A DNA stretch of 64,000 bases from Desulfuromonadales bacterium (GCA_030145195.1 JAQYVY010000005.1:1-64000); one strand, 5' to 3'. Shown: positions 1 to 7,917, counted from the first letter of the stretch. Notes: generated by a model from the letters alone, not told the origin. Numbers and translations: made by a program.

Positions 1-1
1 C

Positions 2-376
2 ATGAATCGACAGGATAAAATCTTTCTGGCGGGGCTGGTACTTCTGAGCCTGATCACTTCTTTTTCGTTCACTTTTTATGGCCTGAGCATCACTCTTGCC
101 GAAGAGGTTCCCCCGTGGATGTCGCTCTTTGCTTATGTGGCCGCCGGTTACGGCGTGGGCAATCTTTATGTTTTGAGCTGGGCTTGGCGAAGTGGCATAA
201 AGTGGGCTGCTGATGTGAATATGATCATGGCGTTTTGTTTTCTTGGCGCCTTTACCATGGACACCGTGAAAGGTGGTGTTGAGAGCGCTCTGGAAATTGT
301 TGGTATACTTGTTCTGGCGCTTGTTCTCTGGATCAACTGGCTGGCAGTTAAGAAAGTTCTGACTCTCAAAGCCTGA
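2..376 (+). CDS. Small integral membrane protein, unknown function
   Basis: A 124-residue, strongly hydrophobic protein with about four predicted membrane segments (roughly residues 8-30, 40-60, 70-88 and 97-116) separated by short loops. No catalytic or binding motif is visible and I do not recognise the family. The ATG lies one base from the window edge, so its ribosome-binding site cannot be seen and a longer upstream start cannot be excluded. The following small gene starts 54 bases after its stop on the same strand, so the two may be co-transcribed. Confidence 0.6.
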   Translation: MNRQDKIFLAGLVLLSLITSFSFTFYGLSITLAEEVPPWMSLFAYVAAGYGVGNLYVLSWAWRSGIKWAADVNMIMAFCFLGAFTMDTVKGGVESALEIVGILVLALVLWINWLAVKKVLTLKA

Positions 377-430
377 TACCGGAATCTCCCCGATGCAAAC
401 TCTTGAGTTGAAGGTCAGCGAAAATAATTT

Positions 431-724
431 ATGAAGAAATATGAAGTAACGCTTCACGGTAAAAACTTTATGCTCAATATTAATGGCGAGCATAAAAAGT
501 TTGGTTTCCATGCCTCCCGCTTTGTTATTGCCAAGGATATGCCTGCCGCTGAAAAAATCGCAGCAATCATGATTCACAAGCATCCGATTATCAAGGATGC
601 GATTATTAACGAGGGGGTTGATAGTCCCAAAATCCGTGTTACAAGAACCGGGGAAGTTAATTCCCTGATTTATTTTTTCAAAAAAGGTGAAAATGGCTTT
701 GAGTTTTATTCTGAAGAGGATTAA
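431..724 (+). CDS. Small hypothetical cytosolic protein
   Basis: A 97-residue, basic, soluble-looking protein without signal peptide or membrane segment. The composition (alternating beta-prone stretches, an acidic C-terminal EED, few cysteines) suggests a small globular domain; I do not recognise a family. It is the last gene before a perfect 14-bp hairpin at 751-781, which fits the end of a transcript. Coding is supported by a clean ATG start and lack of a better competing frame. Confidence 0.6.
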   Translation: MKKYEVTLHGKNFMLNINGEHKKFGFHASRFVIAKDMPAAEKIAAIMIHKHPIIKDAIINEGVDSPKIRVTRTGEVNSLIYFFKKGENGFEFYSEED

Positions 725-750
725 GGCGTCGGGGCGTTATCGATAGGCAT

Positions 751-784
751 GGGGACCCAATAGCGCAGCTATTGGGTCCCCTTT
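751..784 (+). terminator. Perfect 14-bp GGGGAC hairpin, likely bidirectional terminator or REP-like palindrome
   Basis: The arms 751-764 and 768-781 are exact reverse complements around a GCA loop, followed by TTT on the plus strand. It sits between convergent genes (431-724 plus, 786-1172 minus). The GGGGAC/GTCCCC ends resemble the palindrome at 40295-40319 and the ends of the transposase unit at 8.1-9.2 kb, so it may be a dispersed palindrome serving as a terminator. Confidence 0.7.
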
Positions 785-785
785 G

Positions 786-1172
786 CTACCTTATTGGGCA
801 GCTTGTTTCATGTTTCCCTGGGAGCAAGTGCCTGAATCGAGCGAAGATTGCGTAACTTGCCCGGGCCGCGAGATTGATCCCCGGAAGACCAACAACACCG
901 GAGAGCAATGGGTAGAAGGGGGAGGGCAACGCTTGCCAGAGTTGGCGAAAAGCTTCGACGCCGACAAAGTATTGCCCTTTTGCATTACGCACATGTAGTT
1001 GCGCCTGAAAATCATCGAGAGTTTTGTCGAAATCTTCAGCGACAAAGTCCGCGGCGGCAATATCAACAAACTCCACCCGCTGGTCTGCCAGAGTCCGGTA
1101 GTAGCTCATCTCAGTAGAACAGAGCCCGCAGGCGCCATCGTAAAAAATAGTAAGGGGATAGGCTTCTTTCAT
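786..1172 (-). CDS. DCC-family thiol-disulfide oxidoreductase (DUF393)
   Basis: A 128-residue protein with the family signature FYDGACGLC near the N-terminus, where DxxCxxC supplies the predicted redox cysteine pair of a thioredoxin-like fold. The rest of the chain, including the hydrophobic segment before the C-terminus, matches the usual DCC length of 110-140 residues. Members are presumed thiol-disulfide exchange proteins; the physiological partner is unknown. The ATG at 1172 is preceded by GGGAG at 5-base spacing. It is transcribed divergently from the Crp/Fnr regulator. Confidence 0.85.
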   Translation of the reverse strand: MKEAYPLTIFYDGACGLCSTEMSYYRTLADQRVEFVDIAAADFVAEDFDKTLDDFQAQLHVRNAKGQYFVGVEAFRQLWQALPSPFYPLLSGVVGLPGINLAARASYAIFARFRHLLPGKHETSCPIR

Positions 1173-1408
1173 TGTGGCTCCCTTTCAACGCATTCTTTCC
1201 CACATTATAACCCATCTGCAAATTTAAGGTTTTGTCCCGGATTTGATCGCTAAATAGCTGATTTTTTTCATGAGAATGTCCTTGGTTCTTGGTACTCTTT
1301 GCGGTTATCATCAAAAGTTAAATGCAAGGGCAGGCTCATTATACTGTGAAGTACAACTGGTTTATGGGCGTGATCTCCAACTACGTTGTGAAAGAATGAA
1401 GGAATGCT

Positions 1409-2086
1409 ATGAATCACCGAGAACTCTTGAAACAGATCCCCCTTTTCGCCGGTCTTGATGCTGCTGATCTTGATCTTTTACAGCAAATCGGACGAGTGCG
1501 TACGCATCCTCGTGGGGAGCTGCTCTTTTCCGAGGGTGAAGATGCCGAAGGCTTCTTCGTGGTCGTGACTGGCAAGGTGAAGGTCTACAAACTCTCCGCT
1601 GAGGGCAAAGAGCGGATTCTGCACATCATTCATCATGGAGGCACCTTTGCCGAAGCGGCTATTTTTGGTGACGGGCTCTATCCCGCGTATGCCGAGCCCT
1701 TGCAGCAATCGGAGCTGTTCTTTCTGCCTAAAGACGGTTTCCTGAATTTGTTGCAGACCAACAGCCGCATCTCGATCAATATGATCGCCGGCCTGTCGAA
1801 GTTTTTGCGGCAGTTCGCCCAACAGGTCGAAGAACTAACTTTCAAGGATGTGCCTTCACGGCTGGCGCGTTATCTGCTTGAGCTCTCTCAAGGCCAGAAA
1901 TTGGTCGTCGATTTACCCATTTCCAAAAGTCAGCTCGCTTCTAACCTTGGGACGGTCAGTGAAACCCTGTCCCGAACCTTGCGCAAGCTCTCAGAAGATG
2001 ACCTGATTGTGGTTCAGGGCAAGAAGGTAGAGATTCTTGATTTCGCTCGACTAGAGAGCCTTGCAGAAAAATGTAAAGAAGGTTGA
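1409..2086 (+). CDS. Crp/Fnr-family transcriptional regulator, DNR/HcpR-like
   Basis: A 225-residue regulator with an N-terminal cyclic-nucleotide-binding-type beta barrel (about residues 15-125), a dimerisation helix and a C-terminal winged helix (about 150-220). The recognition helix carries E185, S188 and R189 in the spacing E-x-x-S-R, which in FNR contacts TTGAY half-sites. There is no N-terminal cysteine cluster, so it is not an FNR-type iron-sulfur oxygen sensor; the only cysteine is near the C-terminus. This fits the DNR/HcpR branch, which responds to nitric oxide. Two TTGAC-N4-GTCAA sites occur downstream at 3835 and 6816, near genes with nitrosative-stress character. The ligand and target assignment are inference. 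Confidence 0.85.
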   Translation: MNHRELLKQIPLFAGLDAADLDLLQQIGRVRTHPRGELLFSEGEDAEGFFVVVTGKVKVYKLSAEGKERILHIIHHGGTFAEAAIFGDGLYPAYAEPLQQSELFFLPKDGFLNLLQTNSRISINMIAGLSKFLRQFAQQVEELTFKDVPSRLARYLLELSQGQKLVVDLPISKSQLASNLGTVSETLSRTLRKLSEDDLIVVQGKKVEILDFARLESLAEKCKEG

Positions 2087-2165
2087 CGGGCGCTGACACG
2101 GTTTTGAGCTCACCCATCAAGCAAACCCGTCTCCTTTTAACCCAATTTCCTGGAGTCTCCCTGAA

Positions 2166-3275
2166 ATGCGCTACTTGATTTTGTGCCTGGTTGGTCTGCT
2201 GCTCCCGGCCTACGTTTATGCTGACTTTATTCTCGGCTTTGACCTGCCGGAACAAGAGGTTGCGTCAGCAGTCAGCGTTTCAATAAAACCAGCGCCTGCG
2301 GCGGGTAAGGATATAAAAGCGGTCAGGGCGAAGGGCTATCTTCAGGTCGGGGTCAACGGCGGTGTCTTCGGTTTTTCTATGCCCGATGCAAAAGGGGTCT
2401 GGAAGGGCCTGGATGTTGATACGGCGCGCGCTGTCGCCGCCGCCCTGTTCGGAAATGCCGACAGGATCAAGTATACTCCGCTGACCGCACAACACCGCTT
2501 CACTGCGCTGCAATCCGGAAAAATCGATGTTTTGATTCGCAACGTAGCTAAGACGGTAAGTCGTGAGGACTCCCTCAAAATCAAGTTCGTGACTCCCAAC
2601 TATTACGATGGCCAGGGATTTATGGTGGCAAAGAGGCTCGGCGTCAAAAGCGCCTATGAGTTGAGCGGCGCAACCGTCTGTGTCCTGGCCGGCACCTCGA
2701 CTGAAAAGCGTGCAGCCGATTTTTTTCGCACTAACAATATGCCTTGGAATCCGGTCGTCATCGAAAGCTACAGAGAGTATGCCAAAACCTTCTTTGCCGG
2801 ACGTTGTGATGTGTTGACCTCAGACGCCAGTCAGCTAGCAGGTACACGTGCTGTCGCCCCGAATCCGAGCAACTATACGATCTTGCCGGAAACCATCTCC
2901 CGGGAGATCCTGGCTCCGGCGGTCCGGCAGGGGGATGAGCTGTTCCATGATATTGTCGATGGCGCGGTGCGTGCCATGATCTATGCGGAAGAACTTGGGA
3001 TAACCTCGAATAATGTCGATGCCATGCTCAACAGCAGCGACCCGGCCATCCGGCGGTTTTTGGGCGAGGAGCCAGGCATTGGTGTGGCTCTCGACCTGGA
3101 TGATCGCTGGGCGTACAACATTGTCAAGCAGGTCGGCAACTATGGCGAGGTGTTTGAGCGCAACCTGGGACGGAACACCGTCCTGAGAATAGAGCGACGT
3201 TTGAATGCCCTCAGCTCAAACGGCGGCTTGATGCACTCGCCCCCCTTATTTGTTATCTCCGCTCCAGGGTGGTAA
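2166..3275 (+). CDS. Periplasmic amino-acid-binding protein, AapJ/BztA type
   Basis: A 369-residue extracellular solute-binding protein. Residues 1-19 form a signal peptide (hydrophobic core ending in YVYA). The mature part follows the general L-amino-acid binding protein pattern: LQVGVNGGVFGFS near residue 60, GLDVDTARAVAAALFG, then the conserved C-terminal acidic/aromatic region. Family members feed an ABC importer for polar amino acids. No permease or ATPase gene is adjacent, so it is an orphan receptor here; it may work with a transporter elsewhere or in signalling. The next gene, a receiver domain, begins 53 bases after its stop. Confidence 0.85.
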   Translation: MRYLILCLVGLLLPAYVYADFILGFDLPEQEVASAVSVSIKPAPAAGKDIKAVRAKGYLQVGVNGGVFGFSMPDAKGVWKGLDVDTARAVAAALFGNADRIKYTPLTAQHRFTALQSGKIDVLIRNVAKTVSREDSLKIKFVTPNYYDGQGFMVAKRLGVKSAYELSGATVCVLAGTSTEKRAADFFRTNNMPWNPVVIESYREYAKTFFAGRCDVLTSDASQLAGTRAVAPNPSNYTILPETISREILAPAVRQGDELFHDIVDGAVRAMIYAEELGITSNNVDAMLNSSDPAIRRFLGEEPGIGVALDLDDRWAYNIVKQVGNYGEVFERNLGRNTVLRIERRLNALSSNGGLMHSPPLFVISAPGW

Positions 3276-3328
3276 AATATCACATATGTGTCGTTCTAGT
3301 GATGTTCTGTCTTTTGTCGGGGGAGCAT

Positions 3329-3739
3329 ATGGAGACTAAGAGAAAACTTAAAGTAATTGTTTTTGAAGACGACCCAGCGATGTCTAAATTGTTTAGAAAG
3401 ATGTTGTTGAAATTCGGTCATGATGTACAGACTTTTCCTGATCCTACCGCCTGCGCTGTTTACAACTCTCCTGAATGTGATTGCCCCATGGATACTCCGT
3501 GTGCCGATGCGATTATCACGGACATTATGATGCCGAATATGGACGGCATCGAGTTTTTTAAGCTTCAAAGGAGCCGTGGTTGCAGGCTCAATGATGAAAA
3601 TAAGGCCTTGATGAGCGCCGTATCGACAGCCCAACAGCAGGCAGCAGTCAAGGAGCTTGGTTGTAATTTTTTCAGAAAGCCATTTAAGATCGTTGAAATA
3701 AAAAAATGGCTAGAAGAATGTGCTGAAAGAATCCATTGA
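3329..3739 (+). CDS. Stand-alone response regulator receiver domain
   Basis: A 136-residue protein made of one receiver domain. The acidic pair appears in VFEDDP near the N-terminus, the phospho-acceptor aspartate in ITDIMMPNMDG, and the conserved lysine in RKPF near the C-terminus. A Cys-rich insertion (SPECDCPMDTPCAD) precedes the phosphorylation strand and is unusual. I chose ATG 3329, with GGGGAG just upstream, over the in-frame ATG at 3269, which would overlap the preceding gene and add a hydrophobic extension. No output domain or adjacent kinase is present. Confidence 0.85.
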   Translation: METKRKLKVIVFEDDPAMSKLFRKMLLKFGHDVQTFPDPTACAVYNSPECDCPMDTPCADAIITDIMMPNMDGIEFFKLQRSRGCRLNDENKALMSAVSTAQQQAAVKELGCNFFRKPFKIVEIKKWLEECAERIH

Positions 3740-3834
3740 AGCCCTTATTGGACTTGGTTTGGGATGACGGAAAACGATCATCTGGATTTGACCCTTGAGG
3801 GCACTTCCTATGAGCCACAATGGTTTCTCTCAAC

Positions 3835-3848
3835 TTGACCTTTGTCAA
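3835..3848. promoter_or_regulatory. FNR/DNR-type operator TTGAC-N4-GTCAA
   Basis: TTGACCTTTGTCAA is a palindrome with 5-base arms and a 4-base spacer, lying 35 bases before the lipoprotein start at 3883. A site with the same arms occurs at 6816-6829. Spacing and half-sites match those bound by FNR/DNR-class regulators; the regulator at 1409 has the matching recognition residues. Binding is inferred. Confidence 0.6.
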
Positions 3849-3882
3849 AGACTCGCTCTGGCTTGTCTGCTATTATTCGCAC

Positions 3883-4962
3883 ATGAAATTACTTAATTCC
3901 TTTTTGATGATGACCGCGCTCGCTCTTTTGTCGGGTTGTGCAACCGGTCCGATCCCGCAATCTATCAACGAAAAGCCTCTAACCCGGATTGCAGCTATTG
4001 ACGCGACCGGTCTGTTCGCTGCTAATTGGGATGCTCGAACTCTGGCTTTGGTTCAGAGCGGCTTGTCTCTGGTTGATCTGAATTCTAAAGAGAAACAGAA
4101 ACTTTCATCTGACAGCCCGGTCGCCTTGGCCTTCAGCCCGGATAGTTCGGTGCTGGCGGCAGCGTTCCCGACCGCAAAGAATGAAACCCGCCTGACACAG
4201 TATTCCTCTCAAGGTCAATTGTTGCATGAAACCATCCTGCCGATTGCGCTCACTCAGCTGGTTTGGAGTGCTCGTGGCGACTTGTTGGTGACAGGTTATG
4301 TGCTCAAGAAGTATTCGTTTGGTGGTGATTTGCAGCAGTTGCTTTACCGGGTGAATGGGGCTGAGGTGACCGAAACGGTCCTTTCCGGGACGACTCTGAA
4401 GCTTGCTACGGTAAAGCTGACCGCAGCGATTATGGCAAAGGTTCAACCGGTGGCTTTTTCCCAAACTGGCGATGAACTGGTTTTTGTCCATCTGCACGAT
4501 CCGCCGCAGTTTCCGCCTTATCTGGAGCTGGTTTATTATAGCTGGCAAGTGGGTAAGAGCCGTTCGCTACAGAAGTTGCCACTGCAGAAGCTGGCGCTTG
4601 ACTGGGGCAAAACTCAGTCGGTGACGGTTCAATCTTCTGTTGGTGCCCTGACTTTTGCCCTGTGGCCCACGGCGGAAGAAACGGAATCTCTGCCTTCAAC
4701 CAAGGTCTACCGGTTTGACACGGGACGGCTCTACGCTGGCGAAGAACTTTTGGCAGATTGGGGGAAAGATGCTAAGTTGCAACGGCTTTCCGGCGGGCGG
4801 TTTCTGCTTTCATCCCGGAAAGCTCTCTATCTTGGTGATGGGCTACGCCCTGAATTGTCTGAACCCTATAGTGAGAAACAGTGGACTTTGCGTCGTTGGC
4901 GTTTTCAAGGTCTGATTACATCGGAAGAATATCAAAAGCTGTTGCGAGAGGAAAACCCATGA
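3883..4962 (+). CDS. Beta-propeller-like lipoprotein with SHOCT-like C-terminus
   Basis: A 359-residue predicted lipoprotein. The N-terminus has a signal peptide ending in the lipobox LLSGC. The middle contains repeated beta-rich segments such as VALAFSPDSSVLAAAFP, similar to WD40/TolB-type propeller blades. The last 30 residues (RWRFQGLITSEEYQKLL) resemble a SHOCT short C-terminal helix hairpin. ATG 3883 is preferred to 3820 because it gives the lipoprotein signal and avoids overlapping the operator at 3835. It overlaps the cytochrome gene by ATGA, so the two are translationally coupled. Its function is unknown; it may be an accessory to the cytochrome. Confidence 0.7.
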   Translation: MKLLNSFLMMTALALLSGCATGPIPQSINEKPLTRIAAIDATGLFAANWDARTLALVQSGLSLVDLNSKEKQKLSSDSPVALAFSPDSSVLAAAFPTAKNETRLTQYSSQGQLLHETILPIALTQLVWSARGDLLVTGYVLKKYSFGGDLQQLLYRVNGAEVTETVLSGTTLKLATVKLTAAIMAKVQPVAFSQTGDELVFVHLHDPPQFPPYLELVYYSWQVGKSRSLQKLPLQKLALDWGKTQSVTVQSSVGALTFALWPTAEETESLPSTKVYRFDTGRLYAGEELLADWGKDAKLQRLSGGRFLLSSRKALYLGDGLRPELSEPYSEKQWTLRRWRFQGLITSEEYQKLLREENP

Positions 4963-6257
4963 GTTGTCTGTTGCGCCTGCTCGGTTTGTGCTGTTTGACC
5001 CTGTTGTTCATGACAACTACGGCGACCGCCGAAGAGTGCCTCGAATGCCACAAAAAGGAGACTCCAGCTGCGGTTGCACAGTGGCAGGCGAGTTCCCATG
5101 CCGCTAAAGTTGCTTGCTCTGCTTGTCACGGCACCGATCACGAGGCCATCCTCAAAGGGGAGGCTCCTGCTGATGCTAAGGTCTGTGGCCGCTGCCACGA
5201 AAAAGCTTATCACGAACATGTTGCCAGTAAGCACGGCATGGGCCTGCATTCCGGTTGGGGGTGCACGCGCAATCTTGCCAGCCGTGACCCTCGCGAGTGT
5301 CGCTTCTGTCACGAAGAGGGCAGCACTGTGCCGAAAACCTCTGTGCAATGTGCACGCTTTCTGACCCAGACGTCAGAGATGGGCGCGCTCGGCTGCAACC
5401 GTTGTCACCAGGTAGAGAATTCCTGCGCCTCTTGTCATACCAACCATATAACCGATCTTGCCGCTGTCCGCGGTTCAGAAAGCTGCGCGACTTGTCATAT
5501 GGGGCCAGATCATCCGCAATGGGAGATGTGGCAGACTTCGCGTCACGGCGTGTTGTTTGAGGCGCTTGGTGAAACAGCCGGGCCGACCTGCCAGCGTTGT
5601 CATATGCCGCAAGGTTCCCACGATGTCTCTTTCGGCATCACTATGACGCCGGGGATGGTTCAGCCCGCTGAACTGTTTGCACAACGTCGCCAGGAAATGG
5701 TTGAACTCTGCACCCAATGTCATGCCAAAACTTTTGCCGAGCGTGAACTGCAAAGTGGTGATGCCATCCTCGAGCAGAGTCGGGCTATGATTCAGGAGGC
5801 GGCTGCGGTGATCCGGGACCTCGCTGATCGTGAGCTGCTGGTGCCGTCACTGCAAGAGCGCCCAGAGCACCCTTTGCGTGGCCGGGAACTGGTTCTCGAC
5901 GGGCAGATGCTGTATGAGGATATCTCTCACATTGAGCGGCTATTCTTTAAGATGAAAAAGTTTGACTTTGCCAAGACGGTCAAGGGGGCTTTTCACCAGA
6001 ATCCGGCCTACACTCACTGGTACGGCAATGCTGAACTGAAAATGACTCTGGCTGACATCAAAGCTGAAGCCGCACGATTGCTGAAGAGTGGTGCCCCTCT
6101 CAGTCAAGTGCCGACCAAAGCAGGTGAGGGCAGTGTTTTTCAGTCTTTAGAAAAAGAATTGCAGATTCTTAAACATAAGCGAGATCGTGGTGCGATCGAT
6201 GCCGATGAATATAGTAGAAGTAAACAGGATTTGCTTAAGTCCGTGCCTGTCGAATAA
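4959..6257 (+). CDS. Multihaem cytochrome c with nine CxxCH motifs, HAO/octahaem-like, SHOCT-like tail
   Basis: A 432-residue exported cytochrome. A signal peptide ends at TATA-EE, then nine CxxCH motifs occur within about 250 residues (CLECH, CSACH, CGRCH, CRFCH, CNRCH, CASCH, CATCH, CQRCH, CTQCH). The layout, with a haem motif followed by MPQGSHD and a helical C-terminal half, resembles the hydroxylamine oxidoreductase/octahaem cytochrome group, which handles nitrogen oxides, but I cannot assign a substrate. The final 35 residues (LQILKHKRDRGAIDADEY) again look like a SHOCT hairpin. It is coupled to the lipoprotein gene through ATGA and lies under the putative NO-type operator. Likely periplasmic. 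Confidence 0.8.
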   Translation: MSCLLRLLGLCCLTLLFMTTTATAEECLECHKKETPAAVAQWQASSHAAKVACSACHGTDHEAILKGEAPADAKVCGRCHEKAYHEHVASKHGMGLHSGWGCTRNLASRDPRECRFCHEEGSTVPKTSVQCARFLTQTSEMGALGCNRCHQVENSCASCHTNHITDLAAVRGSESCATCHMGPDHPQWEMWQTSRHGVLFEALGETAGPTCQRCHMPQGSHDVSFGITMTPGMVQPAELFAQRRQEMVELCTQCHAKTFAERELQSGDAILEQSRAMIQEAAAVIRDLADRELLVPSLQERPEHPLRGRELVLDGQMLYEDISHIERLFFKMKKFDFAKTVKGAFHQNPAYTHWYGNAELKMTLADIKAEAARLLKSGAPLSQVPTKAGEGSVFQSLEKELQILKHKRDRGAIDADEYSRSKQDLLKSVPVE

Positions 6258-6317
6258 AGAAACGCGATGTCGTTGTCACATAATCACAAGGCTTTTCTTT
6301 CCACTAATCTAAAAAAA

Positions 6318-6410
6318 AACGCAAAGGCGCAAAGTCCGCAAAGAGGATCAGACTCTATAAGGTTCGCTGCAATAGCCTGTTTTCCCTTCGCGTCTTTGCG
6401 CCTTTGCGTT
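6318..6410. repeat. Inverted repeat of the GCAAAGGCGCAAAG type
   Basis: Arms 6318-6334 (AACGCAAAGGCGCAAAG) and 6394-6410 are exact 17-bp reverse complements separated by 59 bases. Repeats with this sequence style are common between genes in Deltaproteobacteria. It fills the gap between the cytochrome and YgbA genes; no other feature is seen there. Confidence 0.7.
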
Positions 6411-6430
6411 GATAATGGTTTCTAAGTAAG

Positions 6431-6811
6431 TTGAAAATATCCTCTGACAATTCAATAAAACCCCTGACCCGCAAAGAACTCAAGGATCTCAAAATCTTGC
6501 TGCAATTTACCGCGGTTTTTTGTGGAGAAAAACATTCTGCTTTCAGGTCAGTAATCACAATCGATGAGTCCGAGTTGCAGAGTCTCCCCTTGAGCAAGTA
6601 TCCTGTCTGTAATGAGTGTCGTGAGTTTTTGCTTTATGCTTTTGAACGACGCCTGCGTTGCCCGCTCGCGGAGAAACCGGTTTGCAAACATTGCACCGTG
6701 CACTGTTACAAGCCGGGTCATCGTGATCAGGTGCGGGAGATTATGCGTTTTTCAGGTCAGTTTCTGATCAAGCGCGGCAGGGTTGATTTGCTCTGGCATT
6801 ATTTTTTCTAG
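6431..6811 (+). CDS. YgbA-family (nitrous oxide-stimulated promoter) protein
   Basis: A 126-residue protein matching the YgbA_NO family: an N-terminal helix leading into FCGEKH, a central NECREFLLYAFERRLRCP, then C-x2-C-x3-CYKPGHRDQVREIMRFSG. The cysteines (about residues 60, 63, 77, 85, 88 and 92) could bind a metal or cluster. In other bacteria ygbA is induced by nitric oxide and controlled by NsrR- or NnrR-like regulators; its function is not settled. The start is TTG 6431; no in-frame ATG gives the conserved N-terminus. It lies between the cytochrome operon and the ferredoxin gene, supporting a shared nitrosative-stress role. Confidence 0.8.
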   Translation: MKISSDNSIKPLTRKELKDLKILLQFTAVFCGEKHSAFRSVITIDESELQSLPLSKYPVCNECREFLLYAFERRLRCPLAEKPVCKHCTVHCYKPGHRDQVREIMRFSGQFLIKRGRVDLLWHYFF

Positions 6812-6815
6812 CCTC

Positions 6816-6829
6816 TTGACCCTGGTCAA
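6816..6829. promoter_or_regulatory. FNR/DNR-type operator TTGAC-N4-GTCAA
   Basis: TTGACCCTGGTCAA has the same arms and spacer as the site at 3835-3848. It lies just after the YgbA stop and 81 bases before the ferredoxin start, suitably placed for activation of the ferredoxin gene by a Crp/Fnr protein. Confidence 0.6.
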
Positions 6830-6909
6830 GGCGGGATTGAGTTTGAGCGGTTAAAGTTGACCTCACACTAACGAAATTTACAACGACGAACCTTGAAGGA
6901 GATAACCCG

Positions 6910-7686
6910 ATGATTCGTAAAATGGTCAAAATTGATGAAGATAAATGCAACGGCTGTGGTGAATGCGTGCCGTCGTGTGCTGAAGGTGCTATTCAAATTA
7001 TAAATGGGAAAGCCAAACTGGTTGCCGATAAACTCTGTGATGGTTTGGGCGCATGCCTCGGCGACTGCCCACTTGGGGCTATTACTGTAGAAGAACGTGA
7101 GGCCGACGAGTACGATGAGGTCGCAGTGGATGATCATCTTAAAGACATTGGTCGTGAGCCGTTGCCCCATCGTGATGATACACCCGCACCGGTTTCGGGT
7201 GGCTGTCCCTCCGCTGCCGTGCAAAACTTTAAGGCGCCAGCTGGCAGCGGTTGTCCTTCGTCCCGAGCGATGCATTTCGATAAGCCTGCCGCAGAAACTG
7301 CAGGTGACCTTACCTCCCGGCCCTCGCGTCTGGCTCAATGGCCAGTGCAACTGCATCTGGTGCCGCCGACAGCACCTTTTTTCCAGAATGCTGATGTGGT
7401 TTTGGCTGCGGACTGTGCACCTTTCGCCTATGCTGATTTTCAGGAAGACCTGCTCAAAGGCAAGGCGCTTGCGATTGCCTGCCCCAAGCTTGACGATACA
7501 GCCCCTTATGTCGAAAAACTGACCGCAATGATTACCCAGAGCAATATCAAAAGCTTGACCGTGGTCCACATGGAAGTCCCTTGCTGTAATGGGCTGGTCA
7601 TGATGGCCAAGCAGGCCCTCGCGAATAGCGGTCGTGATATCCCTTTTGAAACGGTTTGTATCGGTATCCGCGGCGACAAGAAATAG
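6910..7686 (+). CDS. Two-cluster 4Fe-4S ferredoxin protein with C-terminal domain
   Basis: A 258-residue iron-sulfur protein. Residues 10-60 hold two cysteine motifs, CNGCGECVPSC and CDGLGACLGDC, each followed by a proline or alanine context typical of bacterial 2[4Fe-4S] ferredoxins. A Gly/Pro-rich linker with two GGCPS/SGCPS motifs follows, then an alpha/beta domain with conserved-looking IACPK and EVPCCNG cysteines. Similar ferredoxins are found beside hybrid-cluster protein genes in HcpR regulons (FrdX-type), which would fit the operator at 6816, but no hcp gene is in the window. A good AAGGAG site precedes ATG 6910. It ends before a terminator at 7814. Confidence 0.8.
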   Translation: MIRKMVKIDEDKCNGCGECVPSCAEGAIQIINGKAKLVADKLCDGLGACLGDCPLGAITVEEREADEYDEVAVDDHLKDIGREPLPHRDDTPAPVSGGCPSAAVQNFKAPAGSGCPSSRAMHFDKPAAETAGDLTSRPSRLAQWPVQLHLVPPTAPFFQNADVVLAADCAPFAYADFQEDLLKGKALAIACPKLDDTAPYVEKLTAMITQSNIKSLTVVHMEVPCCNGLVMMAKQALANSGRDIPFETVCIGIRGDKK

Positions 7687-7813
7687 CCGGACTGTTTCTG
7701 AACAGGGGAGGCTAGCAGCCTTTCGGACTATCAATGAACTGGCTGCTAGAGGTGAGATGAAATCAGGTGTTTTATTATAGAGATATCTGAGCGCCACTTT
7801 AATCCACATGATC

Positions 7814-7846
7814 ATGGCCACCTGGAAACGGGTGGCCATTTTTGAT
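7814..7846 (+). terminator. Intrinsic terminator after the ferredoxin gene
   Basis: A perfect 9-bp stem ATGGCCACC/GGTGGCCAT (7814-7822 and 7831-7839) with an 8-base loop, followed by TTTTT. It lies 128 bases after the ferredoxin stop. Another imperfect pair, TAGCAGCC/GGCTGCTA, lies at about 7712-7747. Confidence 0.8.
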
Positions 7847-7917
7847 TTATCATGTAAACTGTTAAAGTATCAAGTGATGTTGTTTTATTAAAACATTTGA
7901 TTTAACGGAGAATTGTA

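Noticed and set aside
6868-7839. 323-codon open frame on the minus strand opposite the ferredoxin gene
   Set aside because: The plus strand encodes two clear ferredoxin motifs with a ribosome-binding site. The minus frame has no known motif and is a consequence of the codon bias of the real gene.
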